DNA of 9,050 nt from the NCBI GenBank assembly GCA_934661135.1, contig CAKUJA010000084.1, positions 1 to 9,050 of the forward strand. The letters run 5' to 3'. Shown here piece after piece: positions 1 to 6,797 of this stretch. Each line of letters starts with the position of its first letter. Within the stretch, counting starts at the first letter, position 1. A program made the translations under genes and the position numbers. The notes beneath the pieces were generated by a model. The model saw only the letters and a program-made list of their open reading frames with translations, was not told where the DNA came from and did no database searches. The stretch comes from an uncultured Oscillospiraceae bacterium (lineage in GTDB: Bacteria; Bacillota; Clostridia; Oscillospirales; Oscillospiraceae).

Positions 1-6
1 ATCAAG

Positions 7-39
7 CAGTTTTTCAAACTTTATAAGTTTGAAAAACTG
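7..39. repeat. Perfect 15-bp inverted repeat (AT-rich hairpin)
   Basis: The arm CAGTTTTTCAAACTT at 7-21 is exactly complementary to 25-39, with a 3-base loop (TAT). The structure is the same on both strands. Neither strand has a T-run directly after the stem, so a standard intrinsic terminator is not obvious, although the stem itself contains T5/A5 runs. It lies beyond the 3' end of the leftward ABC transporter gene. It could be a weak bidirectional terminator or part of a dispersed intergenic repeat. The hairpin is certain; its role is unknown. Confidence 0.6.
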
Positions 40-45
40 GACGGG

Positions 46-77
46 CAGCGGGGCGAAAAGACTTTTTCGACACGCTG
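46..77. repeat. Two-segment inverted repeat with symmetric internal loop
   Basis: CAGCG at 46-50 pairs with CGCTG at 73-77. CGAAAA at 54-59 pairs with TTTTCG at 64-69. The two helices share one axis and are separated by a 3x3 internal loop (51-53 against 70-72), with a 4-base apical loop (60-63). The element begins six bases after one hairpin and directly abuts the next (78-100). Function is unknown; it may be part of a composite intergenic repeat. Confidence 0.45.
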
Positions 78-100
78 AAGCTCCCTCGGAGAGGGAGCTT
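78..100 (-). terminator. 10-bp hairpin after the ABC transporter gene, candidate terminator
   Basis: AAGCTCCCTC at 78-87 pairs perfectly with 91-100 around a GGA loop. It lies 13 bases past the TAA of the leftward transporter gene, where a terminator is expected. Read on the minus strand it is not followed by a T-run (CAGCGTG follows). On the plus strand it is followed by a short TTTT-like end (99-102). It could therefore serve a converging rightward transcript from outside the window, or be a repeat unit. The stem is clear; the terminator call is tentative. Confidence 0.4.
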
Positions 101-113
101 TTGAGAGAACGGT

Positions 114-3065
114 TTATTCGGTGCGGAGAGCGACAACGGGGTCTTTCTTGGCGGCAAGGCGCGAGGGAATAAGACCTGCGATGAAGGTGAGCAGCATCGA
201 AATTGCGACGAGCAGCACAGCGGCCACGGGCGGAAGCACCGCACCGAGACTGGCGATGCCGGTCAAGTGCTGGACGATAGCGTTGATCGGAATGATAAGC
301 AATAGTGTCAGGCCGATGCCGATCAGACCGGCGATCAGGCCTTCGATGAGCGTCTCGGCATTGAACACGCGCGAGATGTCGCGCTTGCTTGCGCCGATGG
401 CGCGGAGAATGCCGATTTCCTTCGTGCGCTCGAGCACGGAGATGTAGGTGATGATGCCGATCATAATCGACGAGACAATCAGCGAGATCGACACAAACGC
501 GATCAGAACATAGGAAATGGCGTTGATGATTGTGGTGATTGAGCTCATCAGCAGCGCGACATAATCGGTATAGGTAATCTCCTGCTCATCGCCGACAGTC
601 TGGTTATAATCCGCAATGCAGTCGGCAATCGAGTCCTTATCCGCGAAGGTGGCAGCGTAGAGGTTGACCTTGGAGGGAACGTCCAGATCGACATAGCCGA
701 GCGCGGAGAGTATATCGTCATAGGTCGAGTCGGAGACGGTTGTGGGCATATAGTTGTCGTAGAGATATTGCGTCTGCTCCTCGGTGCGCGGCGTCATATC
801 GAGCGCTGCGGCAAGCTGGTCGACCGTCATGGACGAGAGCTGGGCGCGGGTGGCTTCGGCATACTGCTCGGCAATCTGCTCGCGCACCATGTCCTCGACA
901 TAGGAAAACAGCGTCGCGTCATCCATCTTGTCGATATAGCTGAGGATTTCATCCGAGCTGACGCCCATCTGCGCGGCGTAGGCATCGGTCATCTGGGAGA
1001 CAATGGTCTCGCGCGTCATGCCCTGCATGGTCTGCTCGGTCATGGCATCGAGGTAGTCGCTGGCGGGCGTGGCCATCATGACCATATACATATCCGCCTT
1101 TTCCTGAGCGGTGGCCGCGGCGATTACATCCGCGACGCCGGCTTCCATTTCGTCCAGCGTCGGTGCGGCTTCGTCACCGGTCGGGAACGGGAGACCGGAG
1201 AGGACGTCGGTGGCCGGATCGGCGAGCTGCGCTTTGACAATGTCGCTGTCGGCAGTGGTTTGAATGACATACTTTGTCAGGGCGCTGGTGTAGCCGATGG
1301 AGGCCGTCATCATCGAGGCAACGGCGTCCTCATTGACGCGCGCGATGCCGACGATTTTCAGCGTAGTACCGACTTCATCGGCACCGTAGAGATAGTCCAT
1401 GCCGGCGTCGGTGGCGGAAAGATCGGTATAGGCTCCGGTGGCTTCGTCGCGGCGATAGATCTCAAAGGGGAGAATGAGCTGGAACGTGCGGTCGCAGAGA
1501 TCTTCATAGCTCCAGCTCTCCTGCGTAGTGTCGACCTGTTCCTGATTCATGGCCGCGTTCATCGCGTCCTCCATTTGCGCTTCGGTCTTTAGTCCCATAG
1601 CGTACATGACAAGATCGGAAATCTCGTTGTTTTTATCGACGAACAGCACGACCTCATCGTAATTCTCCGGCCAGTGGCCGTAGAGCATATCGTACTGTGT
1701 TTTGACCAGATCGCTGACCGTCTCGCCATCCTGACCGGGAAGCATCTCCTGCCAGACGTCCATGGCGGAATAGTAGCTGCCAAACTGCGAGAAATAGGAG
1801 CTGTAATCGCCGCCGTACATACTGCTCATCATATTCTGGAGAAGCTGCATGACATCGGCACGGACAATATTGCCGTCGTCATCCTTCGTGTAGATCGGAA
1901 GGTCGAGATCGTAGGAATACTGAATCGCGGAGAGGTATTCGTGAATCGGACTGTCCGGATCGTCGAGGTAGGTTTTGAAGGCTTCGAGATCGTTGGTCTG
2001 CGTGTCGGCGGAGTTGAGACTGTTCATCAGATCGTACATGATTGTGGAGGAATAGATCCGTCCGTCCTCATGCTCTGTGTCCTCCTTTTCAGCCTGCGCG
2101 CCCATAAGCGACGTGACCATGGAGGACATATCCATGGTTTCGGCTTCGATGGAGATCGGGTAGGAGGAAAGGGTGTCCTCCTGCACGCGGTCGATGTAAT
2201 CCTGAATGCCGGTGGAGAGCGAGAGAATCAGCGCGATGCCGATGATGCCGATGGAGCCGGCGAAGGCCGTGAGAATCGTGCGGCCTTTTTTGGTCAGGAG
2301 GTTGTTCAGGCTGAGACCGAGCGCCGTGAAGAACGACATGGAGGTTTTCTTCTGTGCGAGCGGTGCGGATGCAAGCGCGGTCTCCGGTTCATAGGGTGCG
2401 GAATCGGAGATGATTTGCCCATCGAGCAGGCGGACGGTACGGGAGGCATAGCGTTTGGCCAGATCGGGATTGTGCGTGACCATGATGATGAGCTTCTCTT
2501 TGGAAATCTCCTTCAGAATCTCCATGATCTGTACGGAGGTTTCGGAGTCGAGCGCGCCGGTCGGCTCATCGGCCAGCAGAATTTCGGGGTTGTTGACGAG
2601 GGCGCGGGCGATGGCGACGCGCTGCATCTGACCGCCGGACATCTGGTTCGGCTTCTTTTTGAGCTGATCGCCGAGACCGACCTTTTCCAGCGCGTCCACG
2701 GCGCGGCGGCGACGCTCAGATTTGCTGACGCCGGAGAGCGTCAGCGCCAGCTCAACGTTTTGCAGAACCGTCTGATGCGGAATCAGGTTGTAGCTCTGGA
2801 ACACGAAGCCGATGGAATGATTGCGGTAGGCGTCCCAGTCGCGGTCGCGGAATTCCTTCGTTGAGCGGCCGGAGATCAGCAGATCGCCGGAGGTATACTG
2901 GTCGAGACCGCCGATGATATTTAATAGTGTGGTTTTGCCGCAGCCGGACGGACCGAGGATGGAGACAAATTCCTGGTCGCGGAAGCATACGCTCAATCCA
3001 CGAAGCGCGGCGACGGTGCTGTCGCCGGCCTGATAATTCTTTGTAATGTTCTTTAATTGCAGCAT
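114..3065 (-). CDS. ABC transporter, fused ATPase and FtsX/MacB-type permease, large extracytoplasmic domain
   Basis: The 983-residue protein is an inner-membrane ABC transporter half. Residues 1-225 form the ATPase: Walker A GPSGCGKT (38-45), Q-loop Q90, signature MSGGQ (142-146), Walker B ILLADE (162-167), D-loop ALD (171-173) and switch H198. One membrane helix follows (about 263-286). A very long extracytoplasmic region (about 287-838) comes next, then three helices (about 852-876, 905-930, 945-966). The conserved FtsX-type cytoplasmic stretch VLERTKEIGILRAIGAS lies between helices two and three. This is the four-helix MacB/FtsX (type VII ABC) plan, so it probably works as a homodimer, in export or mechanical signalling rather than uptake. 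The extracytoplasmic part is acidic and rich in Met and Tyr. Substrate is unknown. The frame is open upstream to 3215, but ATG 3065 is chosen for its SD site and because the domain begins there. No MacA-like partner or two-component system is visible nearby. Confidence 0.9.
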   Translation of the reverse strand: MLQLKNITKNYQAGDSTVAALRGLSVCFRDQEFVSILGPSGCGKTTLLNIIGGLDQYTSGDLLISGRSTKEFRDRDWDAYRNHSIGFVFQSYNLIPHQTVLQNVELALTLSGVSKSERRRRAVDALEKVGLGDQLKKKPNQMSGGQMQRVAIARALVNNPEILLADEPTGALDSETSVQIMEILKEISKEKLIIMVTHNPDLAKRYASRTVRLLDGQIISDSAPYEPETALASAPLAQKKTSMSFFTALGLSLNNLLTKKGRTILTAFAGSIGIIGIALILSLSTGIQDYIDRVQEDTLSSYPISIEAETMDMSSMVTSLMGAQAEKEDTEHEDGRIYSSTIMYDLMNSLNSADTQTNDLEAFKTYLDDPDSPIHEYLSAIQYSYDLDLPIYTKDDDGNIVRADVMQLLQNMMSSMYGGDYSSYFSQFGSYYSAMDVWQEMLPGQDGETVSDLVKTQYDMLYGHWPENYDEVVLFVDKNNEISDLVMYAMGLKTEAQMEDAMNAAMNQEQVDTTQESWSYEDLCDRTFQLILPFEIYRRDEATGAYTDLSATDAGMDYLYGADEVGTTLKIVGIARVNEDAVASMMTASIGYTSALTKYVIQTTADSDIVKAQLADPATDVLSGLPFPTGDEAAPTLDEMEAGVADVIAAATAQEKADMYMVMMATPASDYLDAMTEQTMQGMTRETIVSQMTDAYAAQMGVSSDEILSYIDKMDDATLFSYVEDMVREQIAEQYAEATRAQLSSMTVDQLAAALDMTPRTEEQTQYLYDNYMPTTVSDSTYDDILSALGYVDLDVPSKVNLYAATFADKDSIADCIADYNQTVGDEQEITYTDYVALLMSSITTIINAISYVLIAFVSISLIVSSIMIGIITYISVLERTKEIGILRAIGASKRDISRVFNAETLIEGLIAGLIGIGLTLLLIIPINAIVQHLTGIASLGAVLPPVAAVLLVAISMLLTFIAGLIPSRLAAKKDPVVALRTE

Positions 3066-3073
3066 TCCTTGCG

Positions 3074-3080
3074 CCCCTTT
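3074..3080 (-). promoter_or_regulatory. Ribosome binding site fixing the transporter start
   Basis: On the minus strand AAAGGGG lies 8 bases before the ATG at 3065. It is the only convincing Shine-Dalgarno match in the open frame. It argues against starts further upstream, which would add an unrelated 50-residue extension. A possible leftward -10 (TATTAT, minus strand, 3091-3086) is so close that it would put the transcript start at the edge of this site. TATGAT (3104-3099) gives a more comfortable leader, but no good -35 accompanies it. Confidence 0.6.
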
Positions 3081-3094
3081 GATCGATAATACAA

Positions 3095-3111
3095 GAAAAT
3101 CATAGCGGACA
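3095..3111 (+). repeat. 17-base direct repeat, copy 1
   Basis: GAAAATCATAGCGGACA here matches 3265-3281 at 16 of 17 positions, in the same orientation and 170 bases away. This copy overlaps the expected leftward promoter of the transporter gene. It could be an operator for a regulator of both divergent genes, or a relic of a duplicated promoter. No known regulator consensus is matched with confidence. Confidence 0.5.
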
Positions 3112-3264
3112 AATGTGAACAAATCATGTATTTTTGAGAAGGAAGCCGGGAAAAATATCCGCGAAAAATTGTGTTCCGCACGGCATTCGCCGCACGAGCG
3201 CCGCTGTGTGGTCAAAATCTACAAAATGATGGAGAATGAATCAGAATGGACAGCTGTTTTTGGC

Positions 3265-3281
3265 GAAAATCATAGTGGACA
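3265..3281 (+). repeat. 17-base direct repeat, copy 2, overlapping the gap -35 box
   Basis: GAAAATCATAGTGGACA differs from the copy at 3095-3111 at one position (T for C). Its last six bases are the -35 hexamer of the GAPDH promoter. A protein bound here would be placed to affect GAPDH transcription. The repeat is seen directly; any binding role is inference. Confidence 0.5.
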
Positions 3282-3304
3282 GTGGCGGGGATTTAAGCTA
3301 TAAT
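3276..3304 (+). promoter_or_regulatory. Sigma-A-type promoter of the GAPDH gene
   Basis: The -35 TGGACA (3276-3281, five of six consensus) and the -10 TATAAT (3299-3304, perfect) are 17 bases apart, the optimal spacing. Transcription should start near 3311, leaving a leader of about 97 bases before the ATG. Such strength suits a highly expressed glycolytic gene. Confidence 0.8.
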
Positions 3305-3354
3305 CAATCAGAAAGCGAAAATAAACAACAAAAACCCATTTTTTGAGGCAGTTA

Positions 3355-3381
3355 CGGCGCGAGCCTGTGCGGTGTGCGCCG
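3355..3381 (+). other. Small GC-rich hairpin in the GAPDH leader
   Basis: CGGCGC at 3355-3360 can pair with GCGCCG at 3376-3381, leaving a 15-base loop. It sits about 10 bases before the ribosome binding site. It may stabilise the mRNA 5' region or be incidental, because a six-pair stem is easy to find by chance in GC-rich DNA. Confidence 0.25.
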
Positions 3382-3390
3382 GGATATTTG

Positions 3391-3398
3391 AAGGAGGA
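3391..3398 (+). promoter_or_regulatory. Strong ribosome binding site of the GAPDH gene
   Basis: AAGGAGGA lies 9 bases before ATG 3408 and matches the anti-SD sequence very well. It sets the start at 3408. The in-frame GTG at 3372 would precede this site and add 12 residues absent from the family. Confidence 0.85.
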
Positions 3399-3407
3399 AG
3401 TTTTATT

Positions 3408-4439
3408 ATGTCTGTTAAAGTTGCAATCAATGGTTTTGGCCGTATCGGCCGTCTGGCGTTCCGTCAGATGTTCGGTGCCGAAGGTTACGAAGTCGTTGCG
3501 ATCAACGACCTGACCTCCGCCAAGATGCTCGCGCATCTGCTGAAGTACGACTCCACGCAGGGCAACTACGTCGCTCAGGGTCACACCGTTGACTTCCATG
3601 AGGGCGAGGGCGAGGACAACTACATTGTTGTCGACGGCAAGAAGATCGTCATCTACAAGATGCCGAACGCTGCCGAGCTGCCCTGGGGCAAGCTGGGCGT
3701 TGACGTCGTGCTCGAGTGCACCGGCTTCTACACCAGCAAGGCAAAGGCACAGGCGCATATCGACGCAGGCGCCCGCAAGGTCGTTATCTCCGCTCCGGCC
3801 GGCAACGATCTGCCCACCATCGTTTATAACGTCAACCACAAGACCCTGACCAAGGAAGACACCATCATCTCCGCTGCTTCCTGCACCACCAACTGCCTCG
3901 CTCCGATGGCCAAGGCTCTGAACGATCTGGCTCCCATCCAGTCCGGCATTATGTGCACCATCCACGCCTACACCGGCGACCAGATGCCGCTCGACGGCCC
4001 GCAGCGTAAGGGCGACCTCCGCCGCTCCCGTGCCTGCGCAGTCAACATCGTTCCGAACTCCACCGGCGCTGCCAAGGCGATCGGCCTGGTTATCCCGGAG
4101 CTGAACGGCAAGCTGATCGGCGCTGCACAGCGTGTCCCGACCCCGACCGGTTCCACCACCATCCTGAACGCGGTTGTCAAGGGCAAGGTTACTGTTGAGG
4201 AAATCAACGCGCAGATGAAGAAGGAAGCCACCGAGTCCTTCGGCTACAACACCGACGAGATCGTTTCCTCCGACGTCATCGGTATGCGCTTCGGCTCCCT
4301 GTTTGATGCCACGCAGACCATGGTTGTCAACATGGAGGACGGCAACTCCCAGGTTCAGGTTGTCTCCTGGTACGACAACGAGAACTCCTACACCAGCCAG
4401 ATGGTTCGCACCATCAAGTACTTCTCCGAACTCGGCTAA
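3408..4439 (+). CDS. gap: Glyceraldehyde-3-phosphate dehydrogenase, NAD-dependent, type I
   Basis: The cytoplasmic glycolytic enzyme converts glyceraldehyde-3-phosphate, NAD and phosphate to 1,3-bisphosphoglycerate. The 343-residue length is usual for the family. The Rossmann motif NGFGRIGR is at residues 8-14 region, with D34 after the second strand, which favours NAD over NADP. The catalytic motif SCTTNC (158-163) supplies nucleophile C159, and H186 in the TIHAYTGDQ stretch is its partner. The C-terminal catalytic-domain block NIVPNSTGAAKAIGLVIPEL and the end motif WYDNENSY are intact. Codon use looks strongly biased (mostly AAG for Lys, TCC for Ser), as expected for high expression. It has its own near-consensus promoter, strong SD and a terminator, so it is probably monocistronic. 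The start follows from the SD at 3391-3398 and the family N-terminus. Confidence 0.97.
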   Translation: MSVKVAINGFGRIGRLAFRQMFGAEGYEVVAINDLTSAKMLAHLLKYDSTQGNYVAQGHTVDFHEGEGEDNYIVVDGKKIVIYKMPNAAELPWGKLGVDVVLECTGFYTSKAKAQAHIDAGARKVVISAPAGNDLPTIVYNVNHKTLTKEDTIISAASCTTNCLAPMAKALNDLAPIQSGIMCTIHAYTGDQMPLDGPQRKGDLRRSRACAVNIVPNSTGAAKAIGLVIPELNGKLIGAAQRVPTPTGSTTILNAVVKGKVTVEEINAQMKKEATESFGYNTDEIVSSDVIGMRFGSLFDATQTMVVNMEDGNSQVQVVSWYDNENSYTSQMVRTIKYFSELG

Positions 4440-4454
4440 GTTCAAAAATACAGC

Positions 4455-4487
4455 AGCCGGCGCCGCAATTTGCGGCGCCGGCTTTTT
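4455..4487 (+). terminator. Intrinsic terminator of the GAPDH gene
   Basis: A perfect 13-bp GC-rich stem (4455-4467 with 4471-4483) has an ATT loop and runs into TTTTT (4483-4487). It begins 15 bases after the GAPDH stop codon. It should separate GAPDH transcription from the glycogen genes downstream. Confidence 0.92.
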
Positions 4488-4820
4488 GCGTATTGGCGCA
4501 GTTGTGGCGGAAAATGCGGTGCGCGGATGCAATTTTACACAGGCTTTGCCGGAACTTGACGCAAAAACGGTTTTTACGCTTGCAAACTGGCAGCACCTAT
4601 GGTAAAGTATACATATCATATGGAACCGGGAACAGCAATTATGAGCAAAATTCACCAAAAAATGCAGACAGGATGCGAAAAACCGGCACTTTTGCCGAAA
4701 GACAGCGCTGCGTCCTTCTGCGGCCGTTTGGGAATGGCTCCGGCTGAGAGATCAGGACAGTCAGCGCTCCGCTGGGGAGGGTTGGCTGTTTGCGTTTTTA
4801 CACGCCGGACGTAAGTTCGC
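4488..4820. other. Non-coding stretch between the GAPDH terminator and the glgB promoter
   Basis: I see no gene here: open frames lack SD sites and family resemblance. A weak promoter candidate is TTGCAA (4580-4585) with TAAAGT (4603-4608) at 17-base spacing. If active, it would give a leader of about 265 bases ahead of glgB. Several short hairpins follow: CGGCA/TGCCG at 4684-4697 and the competing structures at 4757-4789. The density of possible helices suggests a structured leader RNA, but I recognise no known riboswitch class. Confidence 0.4.
4757..4799 (+). promoter_or_regulatory. Possible attenuator-like hairpin before glgB
   Basis: Bases 4757-4765 can pair with 4781-4789 (nine pairs, two of them G-U), followed by a T-rich tail ending in TTTTT (4795-4799). 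A competing hairpin, CAGCG at 4762-4766 with CGCTG at 4770-4774, uses part of the same strand, so the two exclude each other. That is the geometry of an attenuator. It matters only if transcription enters from upstream, since the best glgB promoter lies just after it. Weak stems make this speculative. Confidence 0.25.
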
Positions 4821-4849
4821 TTGTTTCCGACAGAGCAGGACACTATAAT
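4821..4849 (+). promoter_or_regulatory. Sigma-A-type promoter of the glg operon
   Basis: TTGTTT (4821-4826) and a perfect TATAAT (4844-4849) are 17 bases apart. Transcription would start near 4856, giving a leader of about 22 bases to the ATG at 4878. The -10 overlaps another in-frame ATG (4848), which would not be transcribed from this promoter. Confidence 0.6.
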
Positions 4850-4862
4850 GATCTCGCGCCGT

Positions 4863-4872
4863 AGGATGGTGG
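4863..4872 (+). promoter_or_regulatory. Imperfect ribosome binding site of glgB
   Basis: AGGATGGTGG precedes ATG 4878 by 5 bases and is a poor SD compared with the AAGGAGG sites of gap, glgC and glgD. The in-frame ATG at 4848 has AGGA (4837-4840) 7 bases upstream, and the one at 4866 has nothing good. The 4878 start is preferred because it fits both the promoter and the family N-terminus. Confidence 0.4.
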
Positions 4873-4877
4873 TACAG

Positions 4878-6761
4878 ATGAACAAACAGATCGCCGCGTT
4901 TTTGCGGCAGTTTCACAACGAGGGCAGCGCAGAGGCCGACCGGTATCTCGGCTGCCATGCCGCGGAGGACGGATATGTTTTCCGAGTCTGGGCGCCGAAT
5001 GCGCAGGCCGTCAGCGTGACCGGTGATTTTAATTTCTGGAATGAAGAAGATCTGCCGATGCGACGCATTGGCGACAGCGGCGTCTGGGAAGCAGTCTCCA
5101 GGTTTGCCCAGCGCGGCGATGCCTATAAATACTGTGTGATTGGGGCAGGCGGCGGTAAGGTTTATAAGGCTGATCCCTATGCCAACCGCGCGATGCCGCT
5201 GCCGGAGACCTCGAGTGTGGTTGCCCCGCCGGAAAAATTCCGCTGGACAGATGCGGCATACCGGCGTGCAAAGCTGAAGCAGACAAGCCTGCGGCGGCCG
5301 GTCAACATCTATGAGGTGCACGCGGGTTCGTGGAAGCGCCATGAGGACGGCAGCTATCTCAGCTATGAGGAGCTTGCGGCGGTGCTTATTCCCTATGTGA
5401 AGGAGATGGGGTATACCCACATTGAGTTTATGCCGCTGATGGAGTATCCCTATGATCCGTCGTGGGGATACCAGGTGACCGGCTACTATGCGCCGACGCA
5501 CCGCTACGGCTCGCCGGAGCAGCTTCGGATGCTGGTTGACGCCTGCCACGCGGCAGGAATCGGCGTGATTCTCGACTGGGTTCCGGCACATTTCCCGAAG
5601 GACAGCTATGGCCTGTATGAATTTGACGGCACATGCTGCTATGAGCTGAGCGACCCGGCTATGCGGGAGCACCCGGACTGGGGGACGCGGATCTATGATT
5701 ACGCGAAGCCGGAGGTTCGTTCGTTTTTGATCTCCAACGTCTGCTACTGGCTGCGCGAGTTCCATGTGGACGGCATTCGTGTGGATGCGGTGGCGTCGAT
5801 GCTGTATCTCGACTACAACCGACCCAATTACAAGCCGAACCGACTCGGCGGGCGTGAAAATCTGGAGGCGATTGCGTTCCTGCGCCAGCTCAACGAGGAG
5901 GCGTTCAAGACTGACCCGACGGTGATGATGATTGCGGAGGAGTCGACGGCGTTCCCGATGATTACACGCCCCGGCTATGACGGCGGACTGGGATTTCTCT
6001 ACAAGTGGAATATGGGGTGGATGAACGATATGCTGAAGTATATGTCGCTCGATCCGCTCTACCGCAAGGGCGACCACAATGCGCTGACGTTCTCGATGAC
6101 CTATGCGTATAGCGAGAACTTCATCCTGCCGCTCAGCCACGACGAGGTTGTGCACGGAAAGTGCTCGCTCGTCAACAAGATGCCGGGCAATTATGACGAT
6201 AAATTCAATAATCTGCGCGTGTTTTACGCATATCAGATGGCACATCCCGGCAAGAAGCTGAACTTCATGGGCAATGAGTTTGCACAGTTCATCGAATGGA
6301 ACTTCACGCAGGGACTCGACTGGCTGCTGCTGGGATATGACAGGCACCGCCAGATGCAGCAGTTCGTCCGCACGCTCAATCAGTTTTATCTCAAGCACCC
6401 GGCCATGTGGGAGAACGACTCCGACTGGGACGGCTTCCAGTGGATGAGCTGCGACGACCGGGACTGCTCGGTGGTGGCGTTCCGGCGGATCAGCCGTAAG
6501 GGACGCGAGGTGATAGCGGTGTTCAATTTCTGCCCGGTGCTGCGCGAGAGCTATCCGCTGCCGCTGCCGCGCGCCGGCTGGTATGAGCCGGTATTGAACA
6601 GCGACGACGCGCAGTTTGGCGGCTATGATTTCCAGCCGGAGACCGTTCATGCCGAGCGTGGCAAGGAGGGGAGCCACACCGGTCTGTTCCGTCTGCCGCC
6701 GATGAGCGCGGTCTATTATCTGCACAGGAGAACCAACCCGGAAAAAGAGACCGGGAAATAA
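4878..6761 (+). CDS. glgB: 1,4-alpha-glucan branching enzyme
   Basis: This GH13 enzyme cuts alpha-1,4 glucan chains and rejoins them as alpha-1,6 branches during glycogen synthesis in the cytoplasm. The protein has 627 residues, the short form without the extra N-terminal domain of the 728-residue E. coli enzyme. A CBM48-type domain comes first (about 30-115, with VFRVWAPNAQAVSVTGDFN). The barrel follows, with region I DWVPAHF (233-239), region II GIRVDAVAS with nucleophile D303, region III AEEST with acid/base E354, and region IV LPLSHDEVVHGK with D422. A C-terminal beta domain ends near residue 620. All catalytic residues are present. Starts at 4848 or 4866 would add 10 or 4 residues (MISRRRMVVQ). 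I take 4878 because of the family N-terminus and the promoter position. It heads the glgBCD operon. The SD is weaker than that of its neighbours. Confidence 0.96.
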   Translation: MNKQIAAFLRQFHNEGSAEADRYLGCHAAEDGYVFRVWAPNAQAVSVTGDFNFWNEEDLPMRRIGDSGVWEAVSRFAQRGDAYKYCVIGAGGGKVYKADPYANRAMPLPETSSVVAPPEKFRWTDAAYRRAKLKQTSLRRPVNIYEVHAGSWKRHEDGSYLSYEELAAVLIPYVKEMGYTHIEFMPLMEYPYDPSWGYQVTGYYAPTHRYGSPEQLRMLVDACHAAGIGVILDWVPAHFPKDSYGLYEFDGTCCYELSDPAMREHPDWGTRIYDYAKPEVRSFLISNVCYWLREFHVDGIRVDAVASMLYLDYNRPNYKPNRLGGRENLEAIAFLRQLNEEAFKTDPTVMMIAEESTAFPMITRPGYDGGLGFLYKWNMGWMNDMLKYMSLDPLYRKGDHNALTFSMTYAYSENFILPLSHDEVVHGKCSLVNKMPGNYDDKFNNLRVFYAYQMAHPGKKLNFMGNEFAQFIEWNFTQGLDWLLLGYDRHRQMQQFVRTLNQFYLKHPAMWENDSDWDGFQWMSCDDRDCSVVAFRRISRKGREVIAVFNFCPVLRESYPLPLPRAGWYEPVLNSDDAQFGGYDFQPETVHAERGKEGSHTGLFRLPPMSAVYYLHRRTNPEKETGK

Positions 6762-6797
6762 AGAACGAGAGTAAAACGGCTTCAAATACAGACAACC

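Larger units (their letters stand above)
3066..3264. other. Divergent intergenic region, left part, no gene
   Basis: Together with 3265-3407 this makes a 342-base gap between divergent genes. It should hold the leftward promoter of the transporter gene, but I can name no confident one. TTGTCC (3110-3105, minus) with TATTAT (3091-3086, minus) has a short 15-base spacer. The central part (3140-3260) has no convincing coding signal: the frames open there lack SD sites and resemble no family. A short direct repeat CCGCACG occurs near 3176 and 3190. Confidence 0.5.

Noticed and set aside
1674..2864. Long rightward open frame (396 codons) inside the transporter region, and a similar one at 768-1592
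   Set aside because: Both lie opposite the transporter gene, whose ATPase and permease motifs are unmistakable. Their translations are rich in Arg, His and Gly with no recognisable domain and no SD site.
3110..3128. Possible Rex-type (redox) operator near GTGAACAAAT in front of GAPDH
   Set aside because: Only one half-site-like stretch is seen. The palindromic partner is missing, so the match is too weak to call.
3115..3303. Rightward 62-codon frame in the divergent intergenic region
   Set aside because: It has no SD and no resemblance to a known protein, and it overlaps the GAPDH promoter including the -35 and most of the -10.
4740..4790. Resemblance to a TPP riboswitch because of a CTGAGA stretch
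   Set aside because: The second conserved TPP segment (around CCTGATCTGGATAATGCCAGCG-like bases, given here only in outline) is absent, and the gene downstream is not thiamine-related.
4599..4814. Rightward 71-codon frame upstream of glgB
   Set aside because: It has no ribosome binding site before its ATG and an unstructured composition. It lies where leader structures and promoter candidates fit better.
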